NCBI RefSeq assembly: GCF_000733925.1
Contig: NZ_JPOO01000003.1
Location: 2,108,001-2,172,000, forward strand
Length of the DNA: 64,000 nucleotides
From: Arenibacter algicola
GTDB lineage: Bacteria; Bacteroidota; Bacteroidia; Flavobacteriales; Flavobacteriaceae
Direction: 5' to 3'
Below are positions 45,918-54,880 of this stretch, in pieces. The notes under the pieces were generated by a model, which saw only the letters and a program-made list of their open reading frames with translations, was not told the origin of the DNA and did not search any database. Position 1 is the stretch's first letter, and every line of letters starts with the position of its first letter. The translations under genes were made by a program, and so were the position numbers.

Positions 45918-45947
45918 ATCCTTTAATGGCATAAAACATCCTTTAAT
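45918..45947. repeat. Direct repeat ATCCTTTAAT, 20-base step
   Basis: ATCCTTTAAT at 45918-45927 and 45938-45947, exactly 20 bases apart (about two helical turns), about 100 bases before the unknown gene at 46046. Could be a regulator site. Confidence 0.45.
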
Positions 45948-46045
45948 TCATAAACCATTGCCGTTGATCTAATATATATTCCGTAATTAGGATTACCATT
46001 ATTATTTTCCAATATTGAAGGCATAATTAGCAATTAAAATTCGAT

Positions 46046-46438
46046 ATGGAACTAATTAAATTAAAAGTAAAGGAAGTTGCGGCCAAAGGTGATTGCGCAA
46101 AAAGAATTGTTGATAGCTTTATTGAGTCCTGCATTAGGCTAGATGCCTCGATAATCGAACCTTTAATAGCTGAAGACCAGTATTTCGACGAAATTGACAA
46201 GTACCGTTTTTTGATTTCTTTAAAACAGCAATTTGATTGGGCTGTCCAACGGGGCGCTAAAGAAATAAAAATGACTAAAGGGAAGTGTGAGATGTGTGTT
46301 ATAGGCCACTCAACTTACGAATTTCATGCCCACCGTCATGTTCCTGAATTTGCATACATTATTAATACAAAACAAGATAAAATTCAAGATATCTTTCTAT
46401 GCAATCTAAGTTCAGGATGGAAAACGTTTTCGAAATGA
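46046..46438 (+). CDS. Hypothetical protein with CxxC motif
   Basis: 130 residues, soluble. It begins ELIKLKVKEVAAKGDCAKRI, is predicted largely helical to about residue 75, then has a beta-rich end with GKCEMCVIGHSTYEFH (CxxC followed by His) and DIFLCNLSSGW. The cysteines and histidines could bind a metal, but I do not recognise the family. It is the only plus-strand gene of the island cargo and converges on the HEPN-like gene. It might be unrelated cargo or an accessory of the conflict system. Confidence 0.7.
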   Translation: MELIKLKVKEVAAKGDCAKRIVDSFIESCIRLDASIIEPLIAEDQYFDEIDKYRFLISLKQQFDWAVQRGAKEIKMTKGKCEMCVIGHSTYEFHAHRHVPEFAYIINTKQDKIQDIFLCNLSSGWKTFSK

Positions 46439-46487
46439 AACAGCCAATTGAATACATTTCATGGCAATCCGAATAAATCCAAAAACT

Positions 46488-47228
46488 TTATTTATCACAG
46501 TCTAAAGCTAATTGCAACACATTAACAAATGCTTTACAGGACATATGTAGGTGATTTTTGAAGTAATCTGGCATATTCTTCTTCCATTCCCATAGCTCTT
46601 TAATCTTAATTTCATCTCGGCAGTTTTCTTCAAGAACATCCCTAAATGTAGTTTCAAACTGATAATAATGAACTATTTCTTTACGATGCTTGTTAAATTC
46701 AACAAAGTCACCATGACGAAATTCCTTCAGTTCCAGAAAATTAGTATTATTTTGCAATTCTGGCCTTTTATTTAACTCATCAATACATTTCGCAAAATTC
46801 ATTTGATATTCCGCCAAATCCACCTCCAGATAATATCCTAAAACATCACCTATTCTATCCCAAAAATTATACAATTTTTCGAAACTGCAACTAACGTTCA
46901 TTGAAAAGAGCCAATCACAACCCTTTTGATTATAAGTAAAAAGCTTTTCCCCTTCAAACATTGTCCATTCATTGAGGGGATTATTTATATATGGAAGATA
47001 ACAATATAAAGATGCAACAAAATATTTAAGGTCATTATTACAATTCAGTAAATCATTAAAAACCTTATTCTTTTCAAGCTTTGGGAAATTTGGATTCTCC
47101 TTTTTCAATGATAAGAATTCCATAATATTTGAATCTTCAAAGACGTAGCCGTTATCTGTAAGGCTTATTAAATTCTTTGTTACAAAATAGGATGAAACCT
47201 CATTATAAAAACTCTCTATATTCTTCAT
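46488..47228 (-). CDS. HEPN-like protein, partner of the TPR/PIN protein
   Basis: 246 residues from the ATG at 47228; a longer frame to 47273 uses GTG and overlaps the upstream gene by 29 bases. Predicted all-helical. FNKHRKEIVHYYQFE (Arg182, His187) gives the R-x4-H motif of HEPN ribonucleases, in a setting like the Cthe_2314-type HEPN proteins. Only 16 bases separate it from the stop of the 1244-residue gene, so the two are surely co-transcribed. It may be a second RNA-cleaving effector or a toxin-like regulator. The fold is inferred from the motif and helix content only. Confidence 0.65.
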   Translation of the reverse strand: MKNIESFYNEVSSYFVTKNLISLTDNGYVFEDSNIMEFLSLKKENPNFPKLEKNKVFNDLLNCNNDLKYFVASLYCYLPYINNPLNEWTMFEGEKLFTYNQKGCDWLFSMNVSCSFEKLYNFWDRIGDVLGYYLEVDLAEYQMNFAKCIDELNKRPELQNNTNFLELKEFRHGDFVEFNKHRKEIVHYYQFETTFRDVLEENCRDEIKIKELWEWKKNMPDYFKNHLHMSCKAFVNVLQLALDCDK

Positions 47229-47244
47229 TATTCTAGTATTAACA

Positions 47245-50200
47245 TTAAGGCAGAGAGGCTTTATTGTTGGCACTCATACCAATAATTTCAATTGCCCTTA
47301 AATAACTTTCATACACCAAATCTAATTTAGCACCTAACAATTTAAATTCTTGCTTTATTGTATTATCGGTTATGCGAAATAATTTCATTTCAATTTGACC
47401 TTTTAGCAAATAGAAAAACACTTTTGTTGCTTCTTGCTGAAACTTATCATCAGTCAAATGGCACTTTAAATTAATCTGCTTTAAAAAATTTACAGCTGTT
47501 CGAATAGTCTCCGTTCCTGGCAACAAGCTCAAGGATATGCAATGCACACAATGATCATATTTATTTGGTTTGGATTTCAATTTGTTTTTAAACTCATTAA
47601 AAAGCATCTTAGAATCTACCGTAAATCCAATGTACTTGTTTTCAATAAATGAACTCAGACAATCACCTTCTTTACCCTCACAAGACTTCACATATATTTC
47701 TGAACTTATGTTCCTTAATGAATTCAACGGAAATAACTTCAAATAGAACGTGTCATCAGTAATCAAGATTCTGTTTTCATTTTCAATTGCCAATGAATAA
47801 TTTTCAATAATTATTGTATCGAATATTTCATTTTCGATTGGATGTTTTAATTTTCTGATTATATCCAATTTACTTTCCACAACCGATTCAATACAATTCA
47901 ATTTTATCCAATTGAGTAGTTTATTAAGATACTCGATATTACTGTTAGTGGCATTTTCCGAATGGAGATAAGGCTTGACTTCATCATGTGTAATTCTTAG
48001 ACTCATCTTTTCCTTCGGTTCCGTAATTTCTCTTTTCAATACTCCCCTAATAAAATCTACACTCCCTTTTGCAATAAAGAATTTATTTTGGAAGTTTGTT
48101 TTCAATTTCTCTGAAATCTTTTGAAGTATTATTAATGAACTAAAGTCAATTACAAATTCTTTTCTTTCATAATCATGTTCAGAAGGATACATAGTTATGG
48201 GCAATTGAACTATCCCGTCACGAGACAAAACTAAGTCAAAATAGCCGCCAATATAATTTGAAGAATAAACCTGAATTATCAACTCAGTGAATGAAAGTTC
48301 ATAGTTGTAATACTTTTTTAGAGCACTTTCAGTTTCATCCTTAATAATGGTTCCCTTAGCCCCAAAAAGGCTTTTAAATGTTTCATGCATGCCCTCAATG
48401 GTGCCATCTTTGAAATCAAATGACTGCAGTGGAATGCCAGAATATGGATTTGACTTTACCTCCTCTAATATCAAATCATGCAGGTAAAGATACTTATCCA
48501 TTATTCTAACAACCTTTATCGTTTCAAGTGTGTTAACGATTGGTCTTTGCATACTTACTGTATCACCTACTTTTCGTCCCAATAACTTATCTGCTAAATC
48601 ATTACCCTCTTGAATTTTTACAAAATTAGTTTTACCATCTAATATGTATTTTACATAACACCCCTTTTTAACTACTTCAAATTCTTTAATAATTCCACTG
48701 GGTATTTTAATAGTAGAAAAAATAAAATCCAATCGAGCCTGTATATTTTCTGTTTTGAAAGCTGCATTGAAAATTAACTTTAAACCTTCCTCATAAAATT
48801 CATTCTCGATTAAAATGCTACTAACGATTCGAACATGTTGATATATTTTAAAATCATAATTCTGCAGGAACTCCGCTAATTCAGCTATCTCTTTTTTAAA
48901 TTTTTTAGGATTAATTTCATTCAATGCAATTAACTGTAATGTCATAAACCCCTCATCATCTTTTTTATTCTCTAAAAAGTACTCACAGATTTCTTTACAC
49001 TCAATCCAATTAGGAAGTTGCCTGTTTAAATCAGCCTCTATCCCAAGAAGCATATCATCAAAAGGAAAAGAAACACGCCATTTTTTCAGCAGATATAATA
49101 GCTTACTATGATTACCACATGATTTTTCTAAACTTAAAATATAATAGTATAAATCCCTTGATTCATATTCCTCGGATACATATTTGGAAAAAACCTCATT
49201 AGCTAAATCATACTTTTCACTTTTATAATAAATGAACGGTAAATAGAATAGAATAATTGATTGAGATTTAAGTAATGGCTCCTCTATAGATTGAAGGAAT
49301 TCGAATTGCTCCGAATCTAACCTACCCTTTTCGAAATCGATAAAGCACTTAATAAACTTTCTTAAAAAATCCAATTCATAACTTTTTGATTCTACAAAAA
49401 GGGTTTCGTCAAACTCGTCAAGTTTTTGTATTAAACTCAACATATGAATTATATTAAATACCAATTCCGCATTGTTTAAATCTACATGCTTTATTAACAA
49501 CAACAACTCCTTTACTGTGACAATATAATCCTCATAATATTCACGCTCCAGCTCACAAAGTGCTTTAATATTTAATAAATCTATATCCCCATTATTTTGA
49601 TCACCAGCAATTTCAATAGCACCGTCCAAATCCTTAATTTTATATAACGAATTCACCATTAAAATTGTCACAAATCTATCACGCTCCTTCAATTTTGAAT
49701 ATGCAATTTTCATGTTAAATACAGGGTCATTTTTTTTATTTATGGAAAACTCTGTGAACCAATAAAAAAAATATAACCGATTTATATCCTTTTGCATTTC
49801 GGCAGAAGACATCTGTTCTAAAAAATGATTTAGAAATCCATTCAACAATTTAATCTGGTTTGATCTTGTTTTAGGATTTGGTTGTGAATTAATAATAGTA
49901 CTCCTAAATAATTCAGACAAAACGGTCTGGATAATAAAATACCAATTCTTATAATTTTCTAAAGTAACTTTTGGAAAGGTTTCAAAATATTTGGTTTCTG
50001 GAAATATTCTATATTTCTGATATAGCTCACCTGTGACTTCAAAATTTGAATTTGCGATAATATTAAAGTAGACTATCCTTTTAAAGTCTAAATTTTGAAT
50101 AACTTGATGTGGGATTTTGGAAAATACTTCGGCAAGATTCAAATCTCCAGATAATATAACTTCTGTAGCCCAAGCTGTTGGATTATATTCGTCAATTGAT

Positions 50201-50979
50201 TTTAATTTAAGAATCAGTTTTCTAGCTTCACTAAAATTATTGGTTTTAGCGTATGAATAACATGCTCGCTCAATCACTTCGATGGAAGTATTGCCTAAAC
50301 TATGCGCCATAATACTGCACTCGTACATCTCTGTGGCAGAACCAAGCATTCCGAAGCACTGGGCTTTTAAAAAATTTAAAGTTGAAAGCAAGTTATTGGA
50401 TGGTTTAACATTATGGAATATGAAGCTTTCTTCCATTTTATTTAATAAATCCAGAGCCGTTTTTGGCTTGAATTTGGAAATACTTTCTTTATATGCTCCA
50501 ATTTGTCTTTTCCACTCTTCCTCCAACTTCCCACCATTAGAAGGAAGGTTATTCTCTAACATCTGAGCCATATCAGATATTTTCTGAAGTATGACCACGT
50601 TATCATCCTTAATCGTCCCGAGTTGAGAATTTATGATACCAAAATTAGTATTTGATCTTATTCCTGAAACATAATTAAATGCCGCACTATGAGCCGCTAA
50701 ATGCTTTGCATAGTTTTCACAAAAGCTTTTAAATTCCCTATCTTCAATTAAGTCTATGTCACTATCGAATTCCAAATATTTTTCTACTTTCTGCTTGACA
50801 AATTGTCTTTTCCGTTTACGAATACTTTCGTTGGGAGCCCAACTTTTTAATGCCTTTTCAAAAGTTTTGTCTAACTCATCCGCCACCAAATTACCTGTGT
50901 GAAACTGAGATACAATTTGAGGTATTTTAAGAGCAATACCAATACCTTTTAATATAACTGACGTAGAAAGAGGCTCCAT
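47245..50979 (-). CDS. TPR-GreAB-C-PIN-type conflict system protein
   Basis: 1244 residues. Residues 1-145 form a helical N-terminal module. Residues about 155-750 are a long array of degenerate TPR/alpha-solenoid hairpins (for example ALDLLNKMEESF, YYKSEKYDLANEVFSKY). Residues about 760-830 match the GreA/GreB C-terminal fold (GNDLADKLLGRKVGDTVSM, then ETIKVVRI). Residues about 935-1100 resemble a PIN nuclease: acidic Asp945 in EFVIDFSSLII, and Asp1075/Asp1076 in RILITDDTFYL. This order is that of the predicted TPR-GreAB-C-PIN conflict family. Proposed role: the Gre-like domain senses or contacts RNA polymerase and the PIN domain cleaves RNA. Function has not been shown here. Confidence 0.75.
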   Translation of the reverse strand: MEPLSTSVILKGIGIALKIPQIVSQFHTGNLVADELDKTFEKALKSWAPNESIRKRKRQFVKQKVEKYLEFDSDIDLIEDREFKSFCENYAKHLAAHSAAFNYVSGIRSNTNFGIINSQLGTIKDDNVVILQKISDMAQMLENNLPSNGGKLEEEWKRQIGAYKESISKFKPKTALDLLNKMEESFIFHNVKPSNNLLSTLNFLKAQCFGMLGSATEMYECSIMAHSLGNTSIEVIERACYSYAKTNNFSEARKLILKLKSIDEYNPTAWATEVILSGDLNLAEVFSKIPHQVIQNLDFKRIVYFNIIANSNFEVTGELYQKYRIFPETKYFETFPKVTLENYKNWYFIIQTVLSELFRSTIINSQPNPKTRSNQIKLLNGFLNHFLEQMSSAEMQKDINRLYFFYWFTEFSINKKNDPVFNMKIAYSKLKERDRFVTILMVNSLYKIKDLDGAIEIAGDQNNGDIDLLNIKALCELEREYYEDYIVTVKELLLLIKHVDLNNAELVFNIIHMLSLIQKLDEFDETLFVESKSYELDFLRKFIKCFIDFEKGRLDSEQFEFLQSIEEPLLKSQSIILFYLPFIYYKSEKYDLANEVFSKYVSEEYESRDLYYYILSLEKSCGNHSKLLYLLKKWRVSFPFDDMLLGIEADLNRQLPNWIECKEICEYFLENKKDDEGFMTLQLIALNEINPKKFKKEIAELAEFLQNYDFKIYQHVRIVSSILIENEFYEEGLKLIFNAAFKTENIQARLDFIFSTIKIPSGIIKEFEVVKKGCYVKYILDGKTNFVKIQEGNDLADKLLGRKVGDTVSMQRPIVNTLETIKVVRIMDKYLYLHDLILEEVKSNPYSGIPLQSFDFKDGTIEGMHETFKSLFGAKGTIIKDETESALKKYYNYELSFTELIIQVYSSNYIGGYFDLVLSRDGIVQLPITMYPSEHDYERKEFVIDFSSLIILQKISEKLKTNFQNKFFIAKGSVDFIRGVLKREITEPKEKMSLRITHDEVKPYLHSENATNSNIEYLNKLLNWIKLNCIESVVESKLDIIRKLKHPIENEIFDTIIIENYSLAIENENRILITDDTFYLKLFPLNSLRNISSEIYVKSCEGKEGDCLSSFIENKYIGFTVDSKMLFNEFKNKLKSKPNKYDHCVHCISLSLLPGTETIRTAVNFLKQINLKCHLTDDKFQQEATKVFFYLLKGQIEMKLFRITDNTIKQEFKLLGAKLDLVYESYLRAIEIIGMSANNKASLP

Positions 50980-51190
50980 GAAACACTGACTTATTTGTTA
51001 TCAATAAATTTTGATTGAGTGGAACAACCAATACCGATAAATTTATAATTAACTACATTATTAAACAATCTTATAACAACAGAAAAGGCATAGATATATA
51101 AAAATTATTTACCTATTAATAACAGTTACTAATCCATCTAGATAATACAGATGAATAAAAAGTAACATGTATTATATATTACATTCTCCC

Positions 51191-52111
51191 CTAAGCCGTC
51201 ATTGGATATGAATGACCATAACAGTTCATTAAATGTATAAATTTATTTTTTAGAAGTATCATAATCTCGCTTTTGGATTTATTCAACTGTAATGAATCTA
51301 AATATTCATGGCATTGTCTTCTCCTCTTATAATATGTATTAGTACTTACCCGCTGTTTAAGGTTTATCCAATAGTGAGGATTTGTGTAGTTCTTTAGCAT
51401 ATTTATTTGCCCTGTTTTAAGGGCGTTTCTCATTATTTGGCTATCAACTATCAGAAGTTTATTGAAACGATCTACAAGAAAGCCATAAAGACTATAGTAA
51501 GACTCAATGTCTCTTAAGTCTGCCAACGAAAATATTCCCAATCTTTCTAAAACTCTTTTCTTTATAATTTTAACTTCTACTCTCAATATAAAATCCTTAC
51601 ATCCGTATTGTTTAGATTTATTGTAAATCTTAATCGAATAATCACTTTTTCTAAATTCCTTATAATCGCCTCTATTATTAAATTTTTCACTTACATTATG
51701 GTCTTCAAAATCAAACATCAAAAGACTATTCTCTATAAATACTTTTGGATCATAACTTAATGGAATATTAAGCCCAAATTCTAGATTTGTTAATTTCGTA
51801 TACTGGGGCTTAATATTCAGTTCAGAACATAGTATCTCAATTGAATCAAGGGTTTGGCAATAATCAAAATCGTTATAATTTTGCATCCCCCTCAGACAAT
51901 AGGAGTTGTACATTTTATGTAAACTCCCTTTGATATAACTATAATTTTCTGTCATTTTAATTTCCATATTGTGGAATCGTCCAGATTTAGGGTATTCTTT
52001 GGCCTCTCCTGTAACTATGTCATAAATTGACATTAATTTCGTTTTTTCATTTGTAATTGTTGTATGGTCAAAACGTTCCTTGTCCAACAAATAAAATCTT
52101 ATAAAATCCAT
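51191..52111 (-). CDS. Replication-initiation-like protein of the island
   Basis: 306 residues, basic and rich in Tyr. Segments such as TKLTNLEFGLNI and DFILRVEVKIIKK have the strand pattern seen in replication proteins of small Bacteroidota elements and filamentous phages (gene II/X type). No clear HUH motif is visible, so the family is tentative. It follows the excisionase-like gene by 2 bases, a common xis-rep order in integrative elements. A 211-base AT-rich gap separates it from the cargo. Confidence 0.45.
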   Translation of the reverse strand: MDFIRFYLLDKERFDHTTITNEKTKLMSIYDIVTGEAKEYPKSGRFHNMEIKMTENYSYIKGSLHKMYNSYCLRGMQNYNDFDYCQTLDSIEILCSELNIKPQYTKLTNLEFGLNIPLSYDPKVFIENSLLMFDFEDHNVSEKFNNRGDYKEFRKSDYSIKIYNKSKQYGCKDFILRVEVKIIKKRVLERLGIFSLADLRDIESYYSLYGFLVDRFNKLLIVDSQIMRNALKTGQINMLKNYTNPHYWINLKQRVSTNTYYKRRRQCHEYLDSLQLNKSKSEIMILLKNKFIHLMNCYGHSYPMTA

Positions 52112-52113
52112 AT

Positions 52114-52299
52114 CTAGGTTATAGTTTTATAATTAGACAATTGAATTTTCTCCATTATGTCTTCTAAAAGATATAGCGGTTTTCTCCCAATTTTATGTGT
52201 GGGTTTTAGAATTCCCTTCTTGTTGTGGTTGTGTAATGTTACCAAAGAGATGCCTAACATCTCTGCGACTTGTTGCCGACTTAAAAACTGTTTTTTCAT
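52114..52299 (-). CDS. Excisionase-like helix-turn-helix protein
   Basis: 61 residues, nearly all one MerR/excisionase-type winged HTH: FLSRQQVAEMLGISLVTLHNHNKKG, then the wing GRKPLYLLEDI. Such proteins bend att DNA and steer the integrase towards excision, and often repress their own promoter. It sits 58 bases from a set of phased GGAGTA repeats that could be its binding sites. Confidence 0.88.
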   Translation of the reverse strand: MKKQFLSRQQVAEMLGISLVTLHNHNKKGILKPTHKIGRKPLYLLEDIMEKIQLSNYKTIT

Positions 52300-52356
52300 A
52301 GTAATTATTTTAATAATTTATTACGAAATTAGGTTTAGCAAATCGAATAGAAAACT

Positions 52357-52440
52357 AAGGAGTAGCAAGGAGTAGCAGTTAATTCAATCTGCTAATATAT
52401 GAGCGTAAAACGAATCTGTTTTGGAGTACAAAGGAGTAGA
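52357..52440. repeat. Phased GGAGTA direct repeats upstream of the excisionase gene
   Basis: GGAGTA occurs at 52359, 52369, 52423 and 52433: two pairs with a 10-base step, 64 bases apart. The first pair is a perfect tandem of AAGGAGTAGC. A one-turn step suggests cooperative protein binding on one face of the DNA. Confidence 0.65.
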
Positions 52441-52445
52441 GCAAA

Positions 52446-53447
52446 TTAGAAGAGATCAACTATTGCGTCTATTTCAATAGCATTTGCAGGAACGCTTTTA
52501 TTATTTTTGAGTCCAGAAAATAACTCCCCATTGTTATTTGACAATAATTTTTCAGCTGTTTGAAAATAAGTATGCTTTAGAAGCTTTTCTTTAGCATTCA
52601 ACTGTCGCAGAAAATAGCTTAATGAATTGGTAGCCCCTACCCAAATTAATGGATTGGCAAAAATTTGCAATCCTCCCTTGAACAACTTAAACAGGTCTTC
52701 CGCAGTTGTGTCTTTATGAAAATAATTAGGAATTAATTTTTGACTTATTTTATCAAAATTTGCAACAAATGACTTCGAATCGTATAACCTAAAAGTATTG
52801 GCCAAAATGGCATCAAAAAAGGTTTTCAACTCTTCATCAGTAAGATTACAAACTAGATAGTTATTGGGATTCAATCTACTTATTCTCCAATCCAACTCCG
52901 CTATCAATTCAGTGGTACTCCTTTTAACACGCATTAAAAGACTATTCCAATCTAAACTAGGTGCAATTATCCTTCCTTCTTTGTATGGGCTTACTTCTAA
53001 ACTTCCTTTTAAATAGTATATACATCGTGCATAGGTATGCACTAAATCAAAATCATTTTTATTAACGAAAAACAGATGGGATTTTCTCAATTCTAAATGA
53101 AATCGTTCAAACAAATAATCTATTTCCTTAGCTAATTTATCATTATTAACAAAACTTATTTCCTCTTTAGTAAGAGTATAAACTTCATCAACAATCTTTC
53201 TTTTATAGAATGGTGGGTTACCGAATCTATCCGATATACCCATTATTGATGGGGCGGACTGCGTCAAAAAGTAATTGAACAACCACCCTTCAAAAAAAAA
53301 GACACTAGGTATAGTAAACAAACTACCTAGTAATTGATTTTCTGTAATTCTATAATCGTTAGATGACGGAAATTGATAGACACTTGCTTTTGATTTATCC
53401 AATGTTACTATATGTTTAAGCCAGATTAAAATAACCACTTTGAGCAA
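52446..53447 (-). CDS. Unknown island protein overlapping the integrase
   Basis: 333 residues by the longest frame, which opens with TTG; no ATG occurs in the first 60 codons, so the true start is uncertain. It overlaps the integrase 3' end by up to 32 bases. It is helical, with segments such as FERFHLELRKSHLFFV and AELDWRISRLNPNNYLVC, and has no motif I can name. Its place between int and xis suggests a role in element maintenance or mobilisation rather than defence. Confidence 0.65.
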   Translation of the reverse strand: MLKVVILIWLKHIVTLDKSKASVYQFPSSNDYRITENQLLGSLFTIPSVFFFEGWLFNYFLTQSAPSIMGISDRFGNPPFYKRKIVDEVYTLTKEEISFVNNDKLAKEIDYLFERFHLELRKSHLFFVNKNDFDLVHTYARCIYYLKGSLEVSPYKEGRIIAPSLDWNSLLMRVKRSTTELIAELDWRISRLNPNNYLVCNLTDEELKTFFDAILANTFRLYDSKSFVANFDKISQKLIPNYFHKDTTAEDLFKLFKGGLQIFANPLIWVGATNSLSYFLRQLNAKEKLLKHTYFQTAEKLLSNNNGELFSGLKNNKSVPANAIEIDAIVDLF

Positions 53448-54690
53448 TTTTTATTGCTCTTTGCTCCTTTTCAATTCTGATATATTTGTAGAACTCCCTT
53501 TCTGTAGAATGACCACTAAAGTGCATAATATCATAAATGGACATTCCTTTTTTATACATATTAGTGCAAAAAGAACGTCTAGCGGTGTGCGTACCGATTA
53601 GTTTGTATTTCATGACTTCATCAACATGCTCTACACCCCCTTTTGTATATGAATTGCTAACCATATCATTTAGACCAACTTTACGACCAACTTCTTTAAT
53701 AAACTCATTGATATCCTGTTCGTTCATTTTAGGAGGTGGGTTATTATCATATTTTGATAGAATCGCCTGTGTTTCATGTGTTATAGGGCAAAAAACTTCC
53801 CTTCCTGTCTTTTTCTGCTTTATTTTAAAGAATCGTACACCATCTTTTATAAGATAGTTGGCTTTGGTCAACCCATTGTAATCACTCACCCTTTGACCTG
53901 TATAACACCCTATAAGAAATATATCTCTGGCATGACCCCAATTGCGATAACCCGAAAAATCATAATCAGCCATTTTTTTCAACTCCAGTTCATCTAAATA
54001 TATTGCTGTTGTCTGTTCTTTGGGGGCTTTAAAAGCACTATTGGTATAAAATAAGTTTTTATTTAACCCATCTTGGGTAGCACTATTTAAAAATGACTTT
54101 AAATTCTTAATATGTTTACCAATTGTATTTAAAGACTTATCATCATTTTCTAAAAACTCCAAAAAACCATAGTAAAAATCAATATCAATATCCTCGAATC
54201 GCAAAGCATTATTATATTCTTTTAATAGCCTGTTAGTCTGTTTATAGGAACGAAGTGTGACCTTTGCAATCTTTCCTTCCTTTCTGTCTAAAAACTTATC
54301 TATATACTCATAAAAGGATAATTCTCTAATTTCTTCTTCTTGTGTTTTATTGGTTATTTCATCCAACTTCCGTCGTAATACTTCTTTATTGATAATACCC
54401 TGCCTTGATTCTATAGCACTTACCGTCTTATATAATTCGGTTTCAAGGGTGTTCAATAAATCATTTACATAACCACTATTTATGAGATGCGCCTTATTCC
54501 TTACTCGCTGTTTTTGATAATCCCAGTCATTATAGCATGAAGAATACCCTGTCGAGTATTTAAATCTCAGTTTTCCATAGCTAAAATGTAACATCAACAA
54601 GGATTCCTTTTTAGGATTCTTAACCAATTCTTTCAGTGCATCCTTGAATGCAAATCGTATCCGCCCCTTTGACCTTTCTACAATTGCCAT
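53416..54690 (-). CDS. Tyrosine integrase of the tRNA-Phe island
   Basis: 424 residues from the ATG at 54690 (TTG at 54708 is less likely). An N-terminal arm-binding domain (about 5-95), SAM-like core-binding domain (about 125-215) and catalytic domain are visible. Catalytic residues: Arg267 (TGQRVSDY), His368 and Arg371 (HTARRSF), His394 (SGHST) and nucleophile Tyr403. It is transcribed inward from attR, with two arm-like AGGGTGCT repeats lying 40-59 bases before its start, so binding could also control its own expression. Confidence 0.95.
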   Translation of the reverse strand: MAIVERSKGRIRFAFKDALKELVKNPKKESLLMLHFSYGKLRFKYSTGYSSCYNDWDYQKQRVRNKAHLINSGYVNDLLNTLETELYKTVSAIESRQGIINKEVLRRKLDEITNKTQEEEIRELSFYEYIDKFLDRKEGKIAKVTLRSYKQTNRLLKEYNNALRFEDIDIDFYYGFLEFLENDDKSLNTIGKHIKNLKSFLNSATQDGLNKNLFYTNSAFKAPKEQTTAIYLDELELKKMADYDFSGYRNWGHARDIFLIGCYTGQRVSDYNGLTKANYLIKDGVRFFKIKQKKTGREVFCPITHETQAILSKYDNNPPPKMNEQDINEFIKEVGRKVGLNDMVSNSYTKGGVEHVDEVMKYKLIGTHTARRSFCTNMYKKGMSIYDIMHFSGHSTEREFYKYIRIEKEQRAIKIAQSGYFNLA

Positions 54691-54729
54691 AGTATAATCT
54701 TTCCACAAATATAGGGATTAAACTACTCA

Positions 54730-54749
54730 AGGGTGCTAATAAGGGTGCT
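54730..54749. repeat. Paired AGGGTGCT repeats, right island end
   Basis: AGGGTGCT at 54730-54737 and 54742-54749, the same 12-base step and orientation as at 42906/42918; in both, the second copy is followed by ATT. Confidence 0.7.
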
Positions 54750-54880
54750 ATTTTCGACGAACGAATTGGAATTCAGATAAACTCTAATTAATCGAAAAAC
54801 TCCGTTAACTCCTAATAATGTTAACTCTATTAGACAATACTAATAAATCAAAATTAATCAGCATTAAGGCAGAAGTGGTA

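Noticed and set aside
47229..47273. GTG-started extension of the HEPN-like protein
   Set aside because: It would overlap the upstream gene by 29 bases, while an ATG 16 bases after the stop gives a more natural start; not excluded.
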